DNA from: Paenibacillus beijingensis | Lineage (GTDB): Bacteria > Bacillota > Bacilli > Paenibacillales > Paenibacillaceae | DNA: 64,000 nucleotides | Reading direction: 5' to 3' | Assembly (NCBI RefSeq): GCF_000961095.1 | Contig: NZ_CP011058.1 | Coordinates: forward strand, 3,809,501-3,873,500 | In this document: in pieces, positions 26,430-36,313 of the stretch | How positions within the stretch are numbered: position 1 is the stretch's first letter | How the letters are laid out: every line of letters starts with the position of its first letter | The notes under the pieces: generated by a model | Seen by the model: only the letters and a program-made list of their open reading frames with translations | What the model was told of the DNA's origin: nothing | Database searches by the model: none | Program-made: the position numbers and the translations under genes

Positions 26430-26927
26430 ATGAAGCAAGCACAGTGGCATCTGCATCCGCTGCGCGTCCGTTATGAGGAAACAGACCGGATGGGGGTCGT
26501 CTTTCATGCCAACTATGCGACCTGGTTCGAGATCGGGCGGACGGAACTGGTGCGCAGCTGCGGATTTCCTTATGCGGACATTGAGAAGAACGGGCTGCTG
26601 CTGCCGGTGGTGGAATTAAACTGCCGCTTTGCGGCGCCCGCAAGGTACGACGATGAAGTGATCGTGTGCACGCGGATTGCCGCGTTTTCGCCGTCGCAAA
26701 TTCAGTTTCAATCGCAGGCAAGAAAAATTTCCGGACCGCTGCAGCTTCCCGAAGGGGGCTTTACTAGTGTCCGTTCGGAGGATGAGCTGCCGGGCGAGCT
26801 GCTTGTCAGCGGCGGCACGAAACATGTGTGGATCAATTCGGATTGGAAGCCGGTACGGCTGCAAAGAACGATACCGGAGCTGTACGATGTGTTGAAAACG
26901 CTTAGTAGCGAGGAGGAAGCCGGATGA
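26430..26927 (+). CDS. YbgC-type acyl-CoA thioesterase (hotdog fold)
   Basis: 165 aa. N-terminal RVRYEETDRMGVVFHANYATWFE is the 4-hydroxybenzoyl-CoA thioesterase/YbgC signature including the catalytic Asp. Predicted to hydrolyse acyl-CoA in the cytosol. A TATAAT lies about 45 nt upstream. Its stop overlaps fxsA as ATGA, so both are coupled. Confidence 0.88.
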   Translation: MKQAQWHLHPLRVRYEETDRMGVVFHANYATWFEIGRTELVRSCGFPYADIEKNGLLLPVVELNCRFAAPARYDDEVIVCTRIAAFSPSQIQFQSQARKISGPLQLPEGGFTSVRSEDELPGELLVSGGTKHVWINSDWKPVRLQRTIPELYDVLKTLSSEEEAG

Positions 26928-27355
26928 AACGCAGGGGAAGGGTGCTGCAAACGATTGTGCTTGCGGTAATCGTTGCGGCCGTTTTGGAGATCGGCGGCAT
27001 TATGATTGTCAGCCATTGGATCGGGGGCGCGGCCACATTCGGCCTGATGCTGGCCACGGCTGTCGCCGGGGCTCTCGCAGCGAGATCCGAAGGACGCAAG
27101 GCGCTTACGGAAGCAAAGCGGCAGATGCAGACCGGCCAGCCTCCGGGCAGAGCGATACTGGACGGTCTGTGCATTTTGGGAGGCGGCCTGCTGCTCATGC
27201 TGCCGGGATTCATTTCGGATCTGGTTGGACTTACACTGCTGCTTCCGCCGACCCGCCTCTTTTACCGGCAATTGCTGCTCCGGTGGTTGGAAAAGGTGAT
27301 GCGTGGTGGCGGGAGCGGCCCTTTTATTATCGGAAAGTGGCAGGGGCGTCACTAG
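26924..27355 (+). CDS. fxsA: FxsA-family membrane protein
   Basis: 143 aa with hydrophobic segments near 8-28, 35-52 and 80-105; hallmark PGRAILDGLCILGGGLLLMLPGFISDLVG. FxsA (YtzA in B. subtilis) is an inner-membrane protein named for suppressing F exclusion of phage T7; its normal role is unknown. ATGA overlap with the thioesterase. Convergent with ytvI; 21 nt separate the stops. Confidence 0.9.
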   Translation: MKRRGRVLQTIVLAVIVAAVLEIGGIMIVSHWIGGAATFGLMLATAVAGALAARSEGRKALTEAKRQMQTGQPPGRAILDGLCILGGGLLLMLPGFISDLVGLTLLLPPTRLFYRQLLLRWLEKVMRGGGSGPFIIGKWQGRH

Positions 27356-27376
27356 TTCTCTCGCGCGCCCCTAGCG

Positions 27377-28492
27377 TCAGCGGCTGCCCTTCATCACATA
27401 CCGGTACAGATCCCGGAATACGTTCGCCCGGTGAAACGCCGTTAAAATGACAAGGGTGACGGGGCCGATAATAAGCCCGATTACCCCGAACAGCTTCAGT
27501 CCGACGAACATGCCGATCAACGTTGGAAGCGGGTCGAGCCCGACGCTGCTTGACAGCACTTTCGGTTCAATCATTTGCCTTGCGACGAGTATGATGATGT
27601 AGAGGACCGACATCCCGACGCCGAGCGTCCAGTCGCCGTACAGAAACGTATAAGCGATCCACGGTATAAACACGGCTCCGACGCCCAAGTACGGAAGCAA
27701 ATCGACGAGTCCGATCAGCAGCCCGATCGTGATGGCATAGTTCACCCGTAAAATTAAGAGGCCCGTAATGACGACGGCCGCCGTAATGGAGATCATAATG
27801 AGCTGGGCGCGCACATAACCGAACAGCGCTTTGCGCAGATCTCCCCAAATAACGGATGTGGTTCTGCGGATGCCCGGGGAAAACCAGCCGGAAATGCGTG
27901 TAAAATGTTTGTACCAGTCCTTGCTGATAAAAAAGCCTGCCAGCGCCACGACAATCAGTATCGTTGCAACGTTCGGCAGCGAGGTGAGCGTGTTTTTGAT
28001 CGCGTTCAGGAAGAAGGTGAGCAGATCGCTGCTCGCGCCGGCCAGTAGACCGGCCGTGTCCGAAATTTGGTTTTTGATCGTATCCTGATAATCCGGATTT
28101 TGCTGGTAAAAAGAGTTGATCCGGTTGATGAAATCTTGAAATTCCGGAGAATCGGCGATTTTTTGGAATTCATTTTTCCACCATTCGATCGTTCCGTTCA
28201 GCGAGCTGGTCAGATTGATAATTTCCATGACGATGCGGGTTACGGCCGCAGTTACGATCGTAAGCAGCGCGGTCACGAACAGCAGCAGCGTAATCGTAAC
28301 GGCCAGCCATCGCGGTAATTTGACCTGGCGCTGCAGCACATTGACCAGGGGGTTCATCGCGTAGGCGAGCAGCCAGCCGATCAGAAACGGATAGAGAAGC
28401 GGCGTCAAATATTTGACCGCCATGTAAAGAAGGACAATGCAGATGAGCACGAATAAGCCCCGCATCACCCGATGCACAATAATACGGTCCAA
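27377..28492 (-). CDS. ytvI: AI-2E/PerM-family sporulation membrane protein YtvI
   Basis: 371 aa. About seven to eight hydrophobic segments with a soluble loop near residues 95-150, typical of the AI-2E transporter superfamily. Motif ALAGFFISKDWYKH and the terminal IGLIIGPVTLVILTAF block fit. The YtvI branch is sporulation-linked in B. subtilis and lies in the same pyk-citZ neighbourhood. TTG start with GGGGGA 7 nt upstream. Confidence 0.88.
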   Translation of the reverse strand: MDRIIVHRVMRGLFVLICIVLLYMAVKYLTPLLYPFLIGWLLAYAMNPLVNVLQRQVKLPRWLAVTITLLLFVTALLTIVTAAVTRIVMEIINLTSSLNGTIEWWKNEFQKIADSPEFQDFINRINSFYQQNPDYQDTIKNQISDTAGLLAGASSDLLTFFLNAIKNTLTSLPNVATILIVVALAGFFISKDWYKHFTRISGWFSPGIRRTTSVIWGDLRKALFGYVRAQLIMISITAAVVITGLLILRVNYAITIGLLIGLVDLLPYLGVGAVFIPWIAYTFLYGDWTLGVGMSVLYIIILVARQMIEPKVLSSSVGLDPLPTLIGMFVGLKLFGVIGLIIGPVTLVILTAFHRANVFRDLYRYVMKGSR

Positions 28493-28628
28493 TGATGGTC
28501 CCCCTTCTTAAAGCTGTATCAGTTCAATAAACCGCCTAAAGATGATTTTATCATGCAGTGACTATTTATTACCAGTTCCGCGAAGTAAACGTCCGGCTTA
28601 ACACTGCAGTAAAGAAAGGACGGCCGCG

Positions 28629-28682
28629 TTTACATCACGTTTACAAATCTTTAACAAATTCCGAATTATCATCTTATATAAT
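28629..28682 (+). promoter_or_regulatory. PhoP-type box and promoter of ppk
   Basis: Three direct repeats TTTACA (28629), TTTACA (28640), TTAACA (28651), each separated by exactly 5 nt, matching the Bacillus PhoP box TT(A/T/C)ACA-N5. A perfect TATAAT follows at 28677-28682. Predicts induction by phosphate starvation through PhoPR. Confidence 0.75.
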
Positions 28683-28714
28683 AGGGACAACATTAGGGGG
28701 AGGCACAATAAACA

Positions 28715-30778
28715 ATGATGAAGCAATTGTCTCGTTATGTAAATCGGGATTTGAGCTGGCTTGAATTCAACCGCAGAGTCATGGCGGAAGCAAAGGACCA
28801 TTCCGTGCCGCTGCTGGAAAGGGCCAAATTTTTGGCGATCGTCTCGTCCAACCTTGATGAGTTTATGAGCGTGCGCGTGGCAGGCATTCAAGACCAGTTG
28901 AAAGCCGGATTTACGAAGATCGACTTTACCGGCTACTCGCCGGCCGGCCTGTGGAAACGACTGCTTAAACGGACCGGGCAGATGGTCGGGGAACAGTACC
29001 GCACCTACCGCGAAGTGATGCGGGAACTGTCCCGCAAAGGCATCGTGCTGACGACGGTCGCCGAGCTGAACGCCAGCCAGTCTGCCGCGATGGACACTTA
29101 TTTTCGCGAAATCGTGTTTCCCGTGCTTACGCCGATGGCGGTCGATCAGAGCCGTCCGTTTCCGCTTGTACATACGAAAGAGCTTTACTTGGCCGTGCTG
29201 CTGCGCGGCGAAGGCGAAACCGAGGCGGATGAGCCTTATTTCGCGATCGTGCAGGTTCCTTCCATTCTTCCTAGGTATGTCCGGCTTCCGGGAAGAGCCA
29301 ACAGCAAGAAGGCGACCTTTATTTTGCTGGAAGATTTGATCCAAACTTATATCGATACGCTCTTTAACGGTTATACCCCATTTGCCGTCCATCCGTTTAG
29401 GCTGACGCGCAACGCGGATTTGACGCTGAATGAAGAAGGGGCGGAAGATTTGCTGGAGGAGATCGAAAAAGAGCTGAGACGGAGGCGGTGGGGCATTCCG
29501 GTGCGGCTGGAGACCGGCGCTTCGTTTCATCCTTACGCGCTGGAGCGGCTCAAGGAGGAGCTGGAAATTGACGATCATGTCATCGAAATCGACGGCCCGC
29601 TCGATCTCAGCTTTTTAATGAAATTCGCCTCCGCGCTGCCCGGCTTTGACGATCTCCGTTACCCGCGGCTTGAGCCGGTCTATCCCGCGGAGCTGGAAGA
29701 GACGGACGATATGTTCGAGGTGATCCGCCAGCGGGACGTCTTGCTGTATCATCCGTACGAATCGTTTGAAGCGGTCACCGATTTTGTGCAGCAGGCCGCA
29801 GCCGATCCCGATGTGCTCGCAATCAAAATGACAATGTACCGCGTCAGCGGACAATCGGCGCTCGTCCAGTCGCTCGCCGAGGCGGCAGGAAATGGCAAGC
29901 AGGTGACGGTTGTCGTCGAGCTGAAGGCCCGGTTCGACGAGGAGCGGAACATCGCCTGGGCAAGACAGCTGGAGAAGGCGGGCTGCCATGTCGTTTACGG
30001 GCTTGTCGGTTTGAAGACGCACGCCAAAATTTTGCTCGTCGTCCGCCGGGAGGGAAATACGCTCCGCCGCTACGTCCATGTGGCGACCGGCAATTATAAC
30101 GATATTACGGCCAAACTGTACACCGATATCGGTTTGTTTACCGCCCATCCCGTCATCGGGGGGGACGCTTCGGCGCTGTTTAACGAGGTGACGGGGTACT
30201 CCGCGCCCTATGAATGGCAGGCGTTCGGCGTTGCGCCGGCCGGTCTGAAGGAGATACTGCTGGATCTCATCGACCGCGAGAAAGAGCATGCGCTTGCCGG
30301 CAGGCCGGCCCATATTATTGCCAAAATGAATTCCCTGTCCAATCAGGAGATGATCGACAAGCTGTATGAAGCGTCGAAGGCCGGCGTTACGATCGAACTG
30401 ATTGTACGCGGAGTCTGCTGCCTGAGGCCCGGCGTGCCGGATTTAAGCGAGAACATCCGCGTCTTCAGTATCGTAGACCGGTTTCTGGAACATTCACGGC
30501 TGCTGTATGTACGCAACGGCGGGGATGAGCAGGTATATATTTCGAGTGCGGACTGGATGACGCGCAACCTGACCCGGCGCATCGAGCTGATGTGCCCCGT
30601 GTTCGATCAGAGGCTGCGCTCAAGCCTGATTAATGTGCTGCAGCTCAGTCTGCAGGACAACGTCAAGTCGCGCGAACTGAAGTCCAGCGGCTTATATGAG
30701 CCGACGGTCGGCGGTGCCGATCCGGTGCGAAGTCAATTCCAGGCCGAACGGATTCATTCCTGGAAAATTCAGGGGTAG
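28715..30778 (+). CDS. ppk: Polyphosphate kinase 1
   Basis: 687 aa, standard PPK1 length. N-terminal helical domain (RDLSWLEFNRRVMAEA), PHP-like middle, then two C-terminal domains. Autophosphorylated His is His436 in LVGLKTHAKILLVV; the second essential His is His593 in RFLEHSRLLYV. Transfers the ATP gamma-phosphate to a growing polyphosphate chain. ATG with GGGGGAGG about 12 nt upstream. Preceded by a PhoP-type box and convergent with ppx, the degrading enzyme; the stops overlap by 10 nt. Confidence 0.96.
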   Translation: MMKQLSRYVNRDLSWLEFNRRVMAEAKDHSVPLLERAKFLAIVSSNLDEFMSVRVAGIQDQLKAGFTKIDFTGYSPAGLWKRLLKRTGQMVGEQYRTYREVMRELSRKGIVLTTVAELNASQSAAMDTYFREIVFPVLTPMAVDQSRPFPLVHTKELYLAVLLRGEGETEADEPYFAIVQVPSILPRYVRLPGRANSKKATFILLEDLIQTYIDTLFNGYTPFAVHPFRLTRNADLTLNEEGAEDLLEEIEKELRRRRWGIPVRLETGASFHPYALERLKEELEIDDHVIEIDGPLDLSFLMKFASALPGFDDLRYPRLEPVYPAELEETDDMFEVIRQRDVLLYHPYESFEAVTDFVQQAAADPDVLAIKMTMYRVSGQSALVQSLAEAAGNGKQVTVVVELKARFDEERNIAWARQLEKAGCHVVYGLVGLKTHAKILLVVRREGNTLRRYVHVATGNYNDITAKLYTDIGLFTAHPVIGGDASALFNEVTGYSAPYEWQAFGVAPAGLKEILLDLIDREKEHALAGRPAHIIAKMNSLSNQEMIDKLYEASKAGVTIELIVRGVCCLRPGVPDLSENIRVFSIVDRFLEHSRLLYVRNGGDEQVYISSADWMTRNLTRRIELMCPVFDQRLRSSLINVLQLSLQDNVKSRELKSSGLYEPTVGGADPVRSQFQAERIHSWKIQG

Positions 30779-32298
30779 CTCGGATCGAGCAGCTCCGGCT
30801 GAAGTCCCCAGCATTTGCGGAATTCTTTGGCGATGCTCTCGACTTCCGCTTTCTCAAGCACAAGCGGGCCGGCGCTGCGCAGCGGCTTCAGCACGAGCGC
30901 GCCTTCCTTGACGAAGGAGACGATGCGGCTGATGCTCTGCGTTTGCCCGCGGTCCAGCGCGGCTGCAAGCAGCAGCAGCGAGCCGAGGCGGTAGACCGTT
31001 TCCATGTCTTCCTCGCTCAGCAGGTCCTCGTACGGCTCCAGCTGGCGGCGCGTGCGGCTGCGGGTTTTAAAGGAGGCGATGGCCGCCGTCATCATAATTT
31101 CACGGTGGGTCATCCCGTTCAAATACGAATGGGTAATCAGGTAGAACGTATGCTGCGCATATTGATTATAATCGATGGAGGCGCCGATTCGGTACAGGAT
31201 CGAGGAGGCGTCCAGCATCGTGCGCGCCCGTTCGGGAGCCTGCCACTTCCCGCCGAGCTCGTCCAGCAGCTGCAGCGCCAGCCGGTTGACCTGGTTGACG
31301 TGCGGGAGAGGCGCTTCGGGATACAGCGCATACAGATTGTTCACGCTGTAACCGATAATATTGTCAAGACGCGGCCGCTGCGGAAAAGACGCCTGGAAAA
31401 AAAGACCGTCTCGAAGCCCCGCTCCGCATACGAGGTAACCGGATGCCCCGGTGAACCGGAACAGCACTCTCAGTATGGCGATTCCGGGAACGATCAGATC
31501 GACCCGGTCTTTGGACAGACCGGGAAATTTGCGGCGCTTTTCCATCGGCAGCTTGCGCAGCGTATCGAACAGCCGGTCTATACCGGCCTCCTCCATCGCG
31601 TAATTGTGCGTCTGCGGAAACGGATATTTGCGCACCGCCTGATGAATTTTGCCGGCGGCGCGTATCGTTCCGCCAACCCCGACCATCGGCAGCCCGGGGG
31701 CCGAGCGCAGCCAAGGCTCGCGGGCTGCCGCAATCTCCACCAGATCTTCAAGCTCTTTCAGCGCTATTTCGTCAAGCATCCCTTTGGGCGCGAACCGTTT
31801 CGTCAGGCTGACGCAGCCGAACGGAAAGGAGACGCTTTTCACAAGGGTCCGGTCCCGGAACAGCGACACTTCGGTGCTTCCGCCTCCAATATCGATTAGA
31901 AAACCGTCGCTTACATCCATTGAGTTAATCATGCCGAGGAACCCGAACTTCGCTTCCCGTTCGCCGGACAGAATCTCGATGCCTAGTCCTGTCTCGGCGT
32001 TAAGCTTGGCGATGACTTCCTTGCCGTTGGCGGCGTTCCGTACGGCCGCCGTGGCGACCGTACGGATGCGGCCTACTTTATGATTGACGCAGAGCAGCCG
32101 GAAATGGTTTAAAATATTAATAAGCTCGGTTACGGTTTTGTCGCCGATGCGGCCCCGCTCGTCGATCTGATCGCTCAGCCGCGCAGGATGCTTGCTGCCG
32201 TCAATGACGCGGTGCGCCCCGCTCTCGGTCTGTTCGTAAACGACGAGACGGATAGAGTTTGACCCGATATCGATTATGCCGATGCGTTGTTCTGTCAT
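30769..32298 (-). CDS. ppx: Exopolyphosphatase, Ppx/GppA family
   Basis: 509 aa. N-terminal actin-like ATPase fold (GIIDIGSNSIRLVVYE, LIDIGGGSTEVSLF, GVGGTIRAAGKI) with catalytic Glu expected in LSGEREAKFGF, and a C-terminal HD-like helical domain (about 310-500). Removes terminal phosphate from polyphosphate or pppGpp. ATG with AGGAGG 5 nt upstream. Tail-to-tail with ppk. Confidence 0.93.
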   Translation of the reverse strand: MTEQRIGIIDIGSNSIRLVVYEQTESGAHRVIDGSKHPARLSDQIDERGRIGDKTVTELINILNHFRLLCVNHKVGRIRTVATAAVRNAANGKEVIAKLNAETGLGIEILSGEREAKFGFLGMINSMDVSDGFLIDIGGGSTEVSLFRDRTLVKSVSFPFGCVSLTKRFAPKGMLDEIALKELEDLVEIAAAREPWLRSAPGLPMVGVGGTIRAAGKIHQAVRKYPFPQTHNYAMEEAGIDRLFDTLRKLPMEKRRKFPGLSKDRVDLIVPGIAILRVLFRFTGASGYLVCGAGLRDGLFFQASFPQRPRLDNIIGYSVNNLYALYPEAPLPHVNQVNRLALQLLDELGGKWQAPERARTMLDASSILYRIGASIDYNQYAQHTFYLITHSYLNGMTHREIMMTAAIASFKTRSRTRRQLEPYEDLLSEEDMETVYRLGSLLLLAAALDRGQTQSISRIVSFVKEGALVLKPLRSAGPLVLEKAEVESIAKEFRKCWGLQPELLDPSYP

Positions 32299-32677
32299 AG
32301 GTTCCTCCTGACATTAAGTCTGCCTGCGAGCGTGGACTCTTTTTCGATATTTTACCACTTTGATCGTCTTAATCCTACTGAAGCATGCTGTTATTATCGG
32401 ATGAATTTCGAGCAGATGAGCCCATCCATGCTATCCTGCAAAATTAAAAGAGCGCAGCGGCAGCCTCATTTATGAAAAAACAAAAATTTATGAAGCCGAT
32501 AAAGCATTTTTATGTCCGTTGCAGTTTCTTTCTGAACTGAAATAAACTATGATTAAAATGGTCGATTGAGTAAAGGTATCCGATTAAGGGGCAATAGTTC
32601 GGATTGTGCGCGCCTTCTATCCAACCTAAGGGGCTGCGCATCGATAACGCCAGTTGAAGCCAAAGGAGAGATAGTCC
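32299..32677. other. ppx-citZ divergent region with possible citZ promoter
   Basis: 379 bp. A possible citZ promoter is TTGCAG (32519-32524), 18 nt, TAAACT (32543-32548). The first half is AT-rich without recognisable genes. No cre site was seen. Confidence 0.45.
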
Positions 32678-33790
32678 ATGACAGCAATCAAAGGTCTTGA
32701 GGGCATCGTCGCCACGACTTCGTCCATAAGTTCGATTATCGACGGTATTTTGACTTACCGAGGCATTAATATTGATGACTTGGCTGAGAACGCTTTATTT
32801 GAGGAAGTTGCCTACTTGCTCTGGTATGGCAAGCTGCCGACAAAGACCGAATTGGACGGTCTTCGCAAACAGTTGGATGAATTCGCTGCCATTCCCGCAG
32901 AAGTAATTGAAGCGATCAAACTTTATCCCAAACATACAAATTCAATGGCGGCCCTTCGTACGGCGATATCCAGCCTTGCCCTGTATGACGAGGAAGCGGG
33001 GGATATGTCGCCCGAAGCGAATCAGCGCAAAGCGATCAGGCTGCAAGCCCAGCTGCCCGCCGTCATCGCCGCATTTGCCCGGATCCGCGAAGGCAAGGAA
33101 CCGGTGGCGCCGCAAGCGGGAGGTTCCGTCGCAAGCAATTTCCTGTACATGTTAACGGGAGAGGCCCCGGACTCCGTTGCTGTGAAAGCGCTTGACCAAG
33201 CCCTTGTGCTGCATGCCGACCATGAGCTGAACGCTTCCACGTTCGCCGCCCGCGTTACGGTCGCTACCCTTTCCGATATATATTCCGGCGTTGTCGCCGC
33301 TATCGGAGCGCTCAAGGGACCGCTGCACGGCGGAGCCAACGAAGCCGTTATGGTCATGCTGGAGGAGATCGGATCGCCTGCCAACGTGGAAGCTTACATT
33401 AACGGGAAGCTGACGAACAAAGAGAAAATTATGGGCTTCGGCCACCGCGTTTACAAAGACGGCGATCCGCGCGCCAAGCATCTGCAGAAGATGTCCCGCG
33501 AGCTCGGCGAGCGCATCGGCAATATGGATCTGTACAATATGTCCGTCAAGATCGAAAGTCTCGTAACCGGGCAAAAAGGGCTGAAGCCGAACGTCGATTT
33601 TTATTCGGCATCCGTCTATACGACGCTGAAAATTCCGCGCGATCTGTTCACGCCGATCTTTGCCATCAGCCGCGTATCGGGATGGACGGCGCATATTTTG
33701 GAACAGTACGAGAACAACCGTCTCATCCGCCCGCGTGCGGAATACACCGGCCCGGCTTCCGCCAAGTACGTTCCGATCGACCAGCGCTAA
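32678..33790 (+). CDS. citZ: Citrate synthase
   Basis: 370 aa, the short Gram-positive type. Active-site residues lie in GPLHGGANEAVMVML, GFGHRVYKDGDPRAK and PNVDFYSASVY. Condenses oxaloacetate and acetyl-CoA to citrate. ATG with AAAGGAGAG about 10 nt upstream. First of the citZ-icd-mdh cluster, as in B. subtilis. Confidence 0.96.
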   Translation: MTAIKGLEGIVATTSSISSIIDGILTYRGINIDDLAENALFEEVAYLLWYGKLPTKTELDGLRKQLDEFAAIPAEVIEAIKLYPKHTNSMAALRTAISSLALYDEEAGDMSPEANQRKAIRLQAQLPAVIAAFARIREGKEPVAPQAGGSVASNFLYMLTGEAPDSVAVKALDQALVLHADHELNASTFAARVTVATLSDIYSGVVAAIGALKGPLHGGANEAVMVMLEEIGSPANVEAYINGKLTNKEKIMGFGHRVYKDGDPRAKHLQKMSRELGERIGNMDLYNMSVKIESLVTGQKGLKPNVDFYSASVYTTLKIPRDLFTPIFAISRVSGWTAHILEQYENNRLIRPRAEYTGPASAKYVPIDQR

Positions 33791-33799
33791 CGAATGCTG

Positions 33800-33830
33800 G
33801 ACGCGCGCGTCTGCCGATGTGCGCGTCTTT
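33800..33830 (+). terminator. Weak terminator/attenuator between citZ and icd
   Basis: GACGCGC / GCGCGTC stem followed by TTTGTG. A perfect TATAAT at 33859-33864 downstream could start a separate icd-mdh transcript. Confidence 0.4.
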
Positions 33831-33922
33831 GTGCGTGCGCTTGGGACATTCGTCAGTATATAATAAGATGGGCTCAATCATTTCATCAAAATTCTAACCG
33901 AATTCAAGGAGGACTAGAACAA

Positions 33923-35218
33923 ATGCCGCAACTCGAAAAATTCGCGCTTCCGACCGAAGGGGAGCAAATTACGATTCAAGATGGCAAGCTGCAGGTGCCG
34001 GCCAACCCGATCATTCCGTTTATCGAAGGTGACGGAACGGGCCGCGACATTTGGCGCGCCTCCAAACGCGTTCTCGACGCGGCTGTCGAGAAAGCTTACA
34101 AGGGCGAGAAGAAAATCGCCTGGTACGAAGTGTTTGCCGGCGAGAAAGCGTTCAACGAATACGGCGAATGGCTGCCTGCGGATACGCTGACGGCGATTCG
34201 TGAATATATCGTCGCGATTAAAGGGCCTTTGACGACGCCGATCGGCGGCGGCATCCGTTCCTTGAACGTGGCGCTCCGCCAGGAGCTCGACCTGTACGTC
34301 TGCCTGCGTCCGGTCCGTTACTTTGACGGCGTGCCTTCGCCGGTGAAGCATCCGGAGCTGGTCGACATGGTTATTTTCCGCGAAAATACGGAAGATATTT
34401 ACGCCGGCATCGAATATCAGGAAGGCTCCGAAGAAGTGAAAAAGGTGCTTGCGTTTCTGCAAAACGAAATGGGCGTCAAAAAAATCCGCTTCCCGGAAAC
34501 GTCCGGCATCGGCGTCAAGCCGGTTTCCTCGGAAGGATCGAAGCGTCTTGTGCGCGCCGCGATCAACTACGCGATCCAGCACGGCCGCAAATCGGTTACG
34601 CTTGTGCATAAAGGCAACATCATGAAGTTCACCGAGGGCGCGTTCAAAAACTGGGGCTACGAAGTGGCCGAGCAGGAATTCGGCGACAAAGTATTCACCT
34701 GGGGACAATACGACCGCATTAAGGAAGCCGAAGGAACGGAAGCTGCGAACAACGCGCAGAAGGAAGCCGAGGCAGCGGGCAAAATTATTATCAAAGACGC
34801 AATCGCGGATATCGCGCTGCAGCAAGTATTGACCCGTCCGACCGACTTCGACGTCATCGCGACGCTTAACCTGAACGGCGACTACCTCTCCGACGCGCTG
34901 GCTGCGCAAGTCGGCGGCATCGGCATCGCTCCGGGTGCCAACATCAACTACCTTACCGGACATGCTATCTTTGAAGCGACGCACGGCACCGCTCCGAAAT
35001 ATGCCGATAAAGACGTCGTCAACCCGGGTTCGGTTATTTTGTCCGGCGTTATGCTGCTCGAGCATCTGGGCTGGCAGGAAGCGGCTGATCTGATCTACAA
35101 AGGCCTGGAAACGTCGATCAACAACAAGACGGTTACGTACGACTTTGCACGTTTGATGGAAGGCGCTACCGAAGTGAAATGCTCGGAATTTGCGGATCAC
35201 GTCATTGCCAACATGTAG
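33923..35218 (+). CDS. icd: Isocitrate dehydrogenase (NADP)
   Basis: 431 aa. Residues IPFIEGDGTGRDIW at the start, the phosphorylation/substrate loop SIxN-like GGGIRSLNVALRQELDL, REN in VIFRENTEDIYAGIE, and the Mg-binding DAIADIALQQVLTRP. The cofactor segment HGTAPKYADKDVVNP suggests NADP use. Start ATG 33923 with AAGGAGG 8 nt upstream; a longer open frame from 33794 has no ribosome site. Between citZ and mdh. Confidence 0.96.
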   Translation: MPQLEKFALPTEGEQITIQDGKLQVPANPIIPFIEGDGTGRDIWRASKRVLDAAVEKAYKGEKKIAWYEVFAGEKAFNEYGEWLPADTLTAIREYIVAIKGPLTTPIGGGIRSLNVALRQELDLYVCLRPVRYFDGVPSPVKHPELVDMVIFRENTEDIYAGIEYQEGSEEVKKVLAFLQNEMGVKKIRFPETSGIGVKPVSSEGSKRLVRAAINYAIQHGRKSVTLVHKGNIMKFTEGAFKNWGYEVAEQEFGDKVFTWGQYDRIKEAEGTEAANNAQKEAEAAGKIIIKDAIADIALQQVLTRPTDFDVIATLNLNGDYLSDALAAQVGGIGIAPGANINYLTGHAIFEATHGTAPKYADKDVVNPGSVILSGVMLLEHLGWQEAADLIYKGLETSINNKTVTYDFARLMEGATEVKCSEFADHVIANM

Positions 35219-35299
35219 CAACCCGAGACGGAACCGGCGCTCGCTTTATTGCGGCGGCCGGTTCCGCCCCATTTAAATATTTGGGAGGTAGTTCGAACA

Positions 35300-36244
35300 A
35301 TGGCAATCAAACGCAAAAAAATTACCGTCGTCGGAGCCGGCTTCACGGGTGCTACGACGGCGCTTATGCTTGCGCAAAAAGAGCTTGGCGATGTTGTGCT
35401 CGTCGATATTCCGCAGCTTGAAAATCCGACGAAGGGCAAAGCGCTGGACATGCTGGAAGCTTCGCCGGTTCAAGGGTTTGACGCCAACATTACCGGAACC
35501 TCCAATTACGACGATACGAAGGATTCCGATGTCGTCATCATTACGGCGGGCATTGCGCGCAAACCGGGCATGAGCCGCGACGACCTCGTAAGCACGAATG
35601 CCGGCATCGTGAAATCGGTCTGCGAAAATATTAAAGCGACGAGCCCAAACGCTTACGTCATTATTCTCAGCAACCCGGTCGACGCCATGACGTACGCCGC
35701 GTTCCAAGCGCTCGGTTTTCCGAAAAACCGCGTCATCGGCCAATCCGGCGTGCTCGATACGGCCCGCTACTGCACGTTCATTGCGCAGGAGCTTAACGTA
35801 TCCGTTGAGGACGTGCGCGGTTTCGTGCTTGGCGGACACGGCGACGACATGGTTCCGCTCGTCCGTTATTCCAATGTCGGCGGCATTCCGATCGAGAAGC
35901 TCATTCCGGCAGACCGCATCGAGGCGATCGTGCAGCGCACGCGCGTCGGCGGCGGCGAAATCGTCAACCTGCTCGGCAACGGCAGCGCTTACTATGCGCC
36001 GGCGGCTTCGCTTGTGCAAATGACGGAAGCGATTCTGAAAGACAAGAAACGGATTATTCCGGTAATCGCGCTGCTGGAAGGCGAATACGGCTATGACAAT
36101 CTGTTCCTTGGCGTTCCGGCCATTCTGGGCGGCGACGGCATCGAGAAAGTGTTCGAGCTGGAGCTCACCGCCGCAGAAAAAGCGGCGCTCGACAAATCGG
36201 CCGATTCGGTCCGCAGCGTCATCAAGGTCGTTGCGGGCGTCTAA
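35300..36244 (+). CDS. mdh: Malate dehydrogenase (LDH-like type)
   Basis: 314 aa. Rossmann loop VVGAGFTGATTALMLAQKE, substrate arginines in GIARKPGMSRDDL, catalytic His in VLGGHGDDMVPLVRY. Oxidises malate to oxaloacetate with NAD. ATG 35300 with GGGAGG 9 nt upstream; upstream open frame rejected. Last of the TCA cluster. Confidence 0.96.
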   Translation: MAIKRKKITVVGAGFTGATTALMLAQKELGDVVLVDIPQLENPTKGKALDMLEASPVQGFDANITGTSNYDDTKDSDVVIITAGIARKPGMSRDDLVSTNAGIVKSVCENIKATSPNAYVIILSNPVDAMTYAAFQALGFPKNRVIGQSGVLDTARYCTFIAQELNVSVEDVRGFVLGGHGDDMVPLVRYSNVGGIPIEKLIPADRIEAIVQRTRVGGGEIVNLLGNGSAYYAPAASLVQMTEAILKDKKRIIPVIALLEGEYGYDNLFLGVPAILGGDGIEKVFELELTAAEKAALDKSADSVRSVIKVVAGV

Positions 36245-36263
36245 GCGGCAAACGTACTTCAAT

Positions 36264-36313
36264 AAGGGGTTGTCCCCCGCGTCATCACGGATGGCACAGG
36301 GACGACCCCTTTC
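36264..36313 (+). terminator. Terminator of mdh
   Basis: AAGGGGT-T-GTCCC / GGGAC-G-ACCCCTT stem with a 23-nt loop, then only a short T run. Confidence 0.6.

Noticed and set aside
33794..33922. N-terminal extension of icd by 43 codons
   Set aside because: Cys/Arg-rich nonsense reading through the citZ-icd hairpin; the family start at 33923 has an AAGGAGG site.
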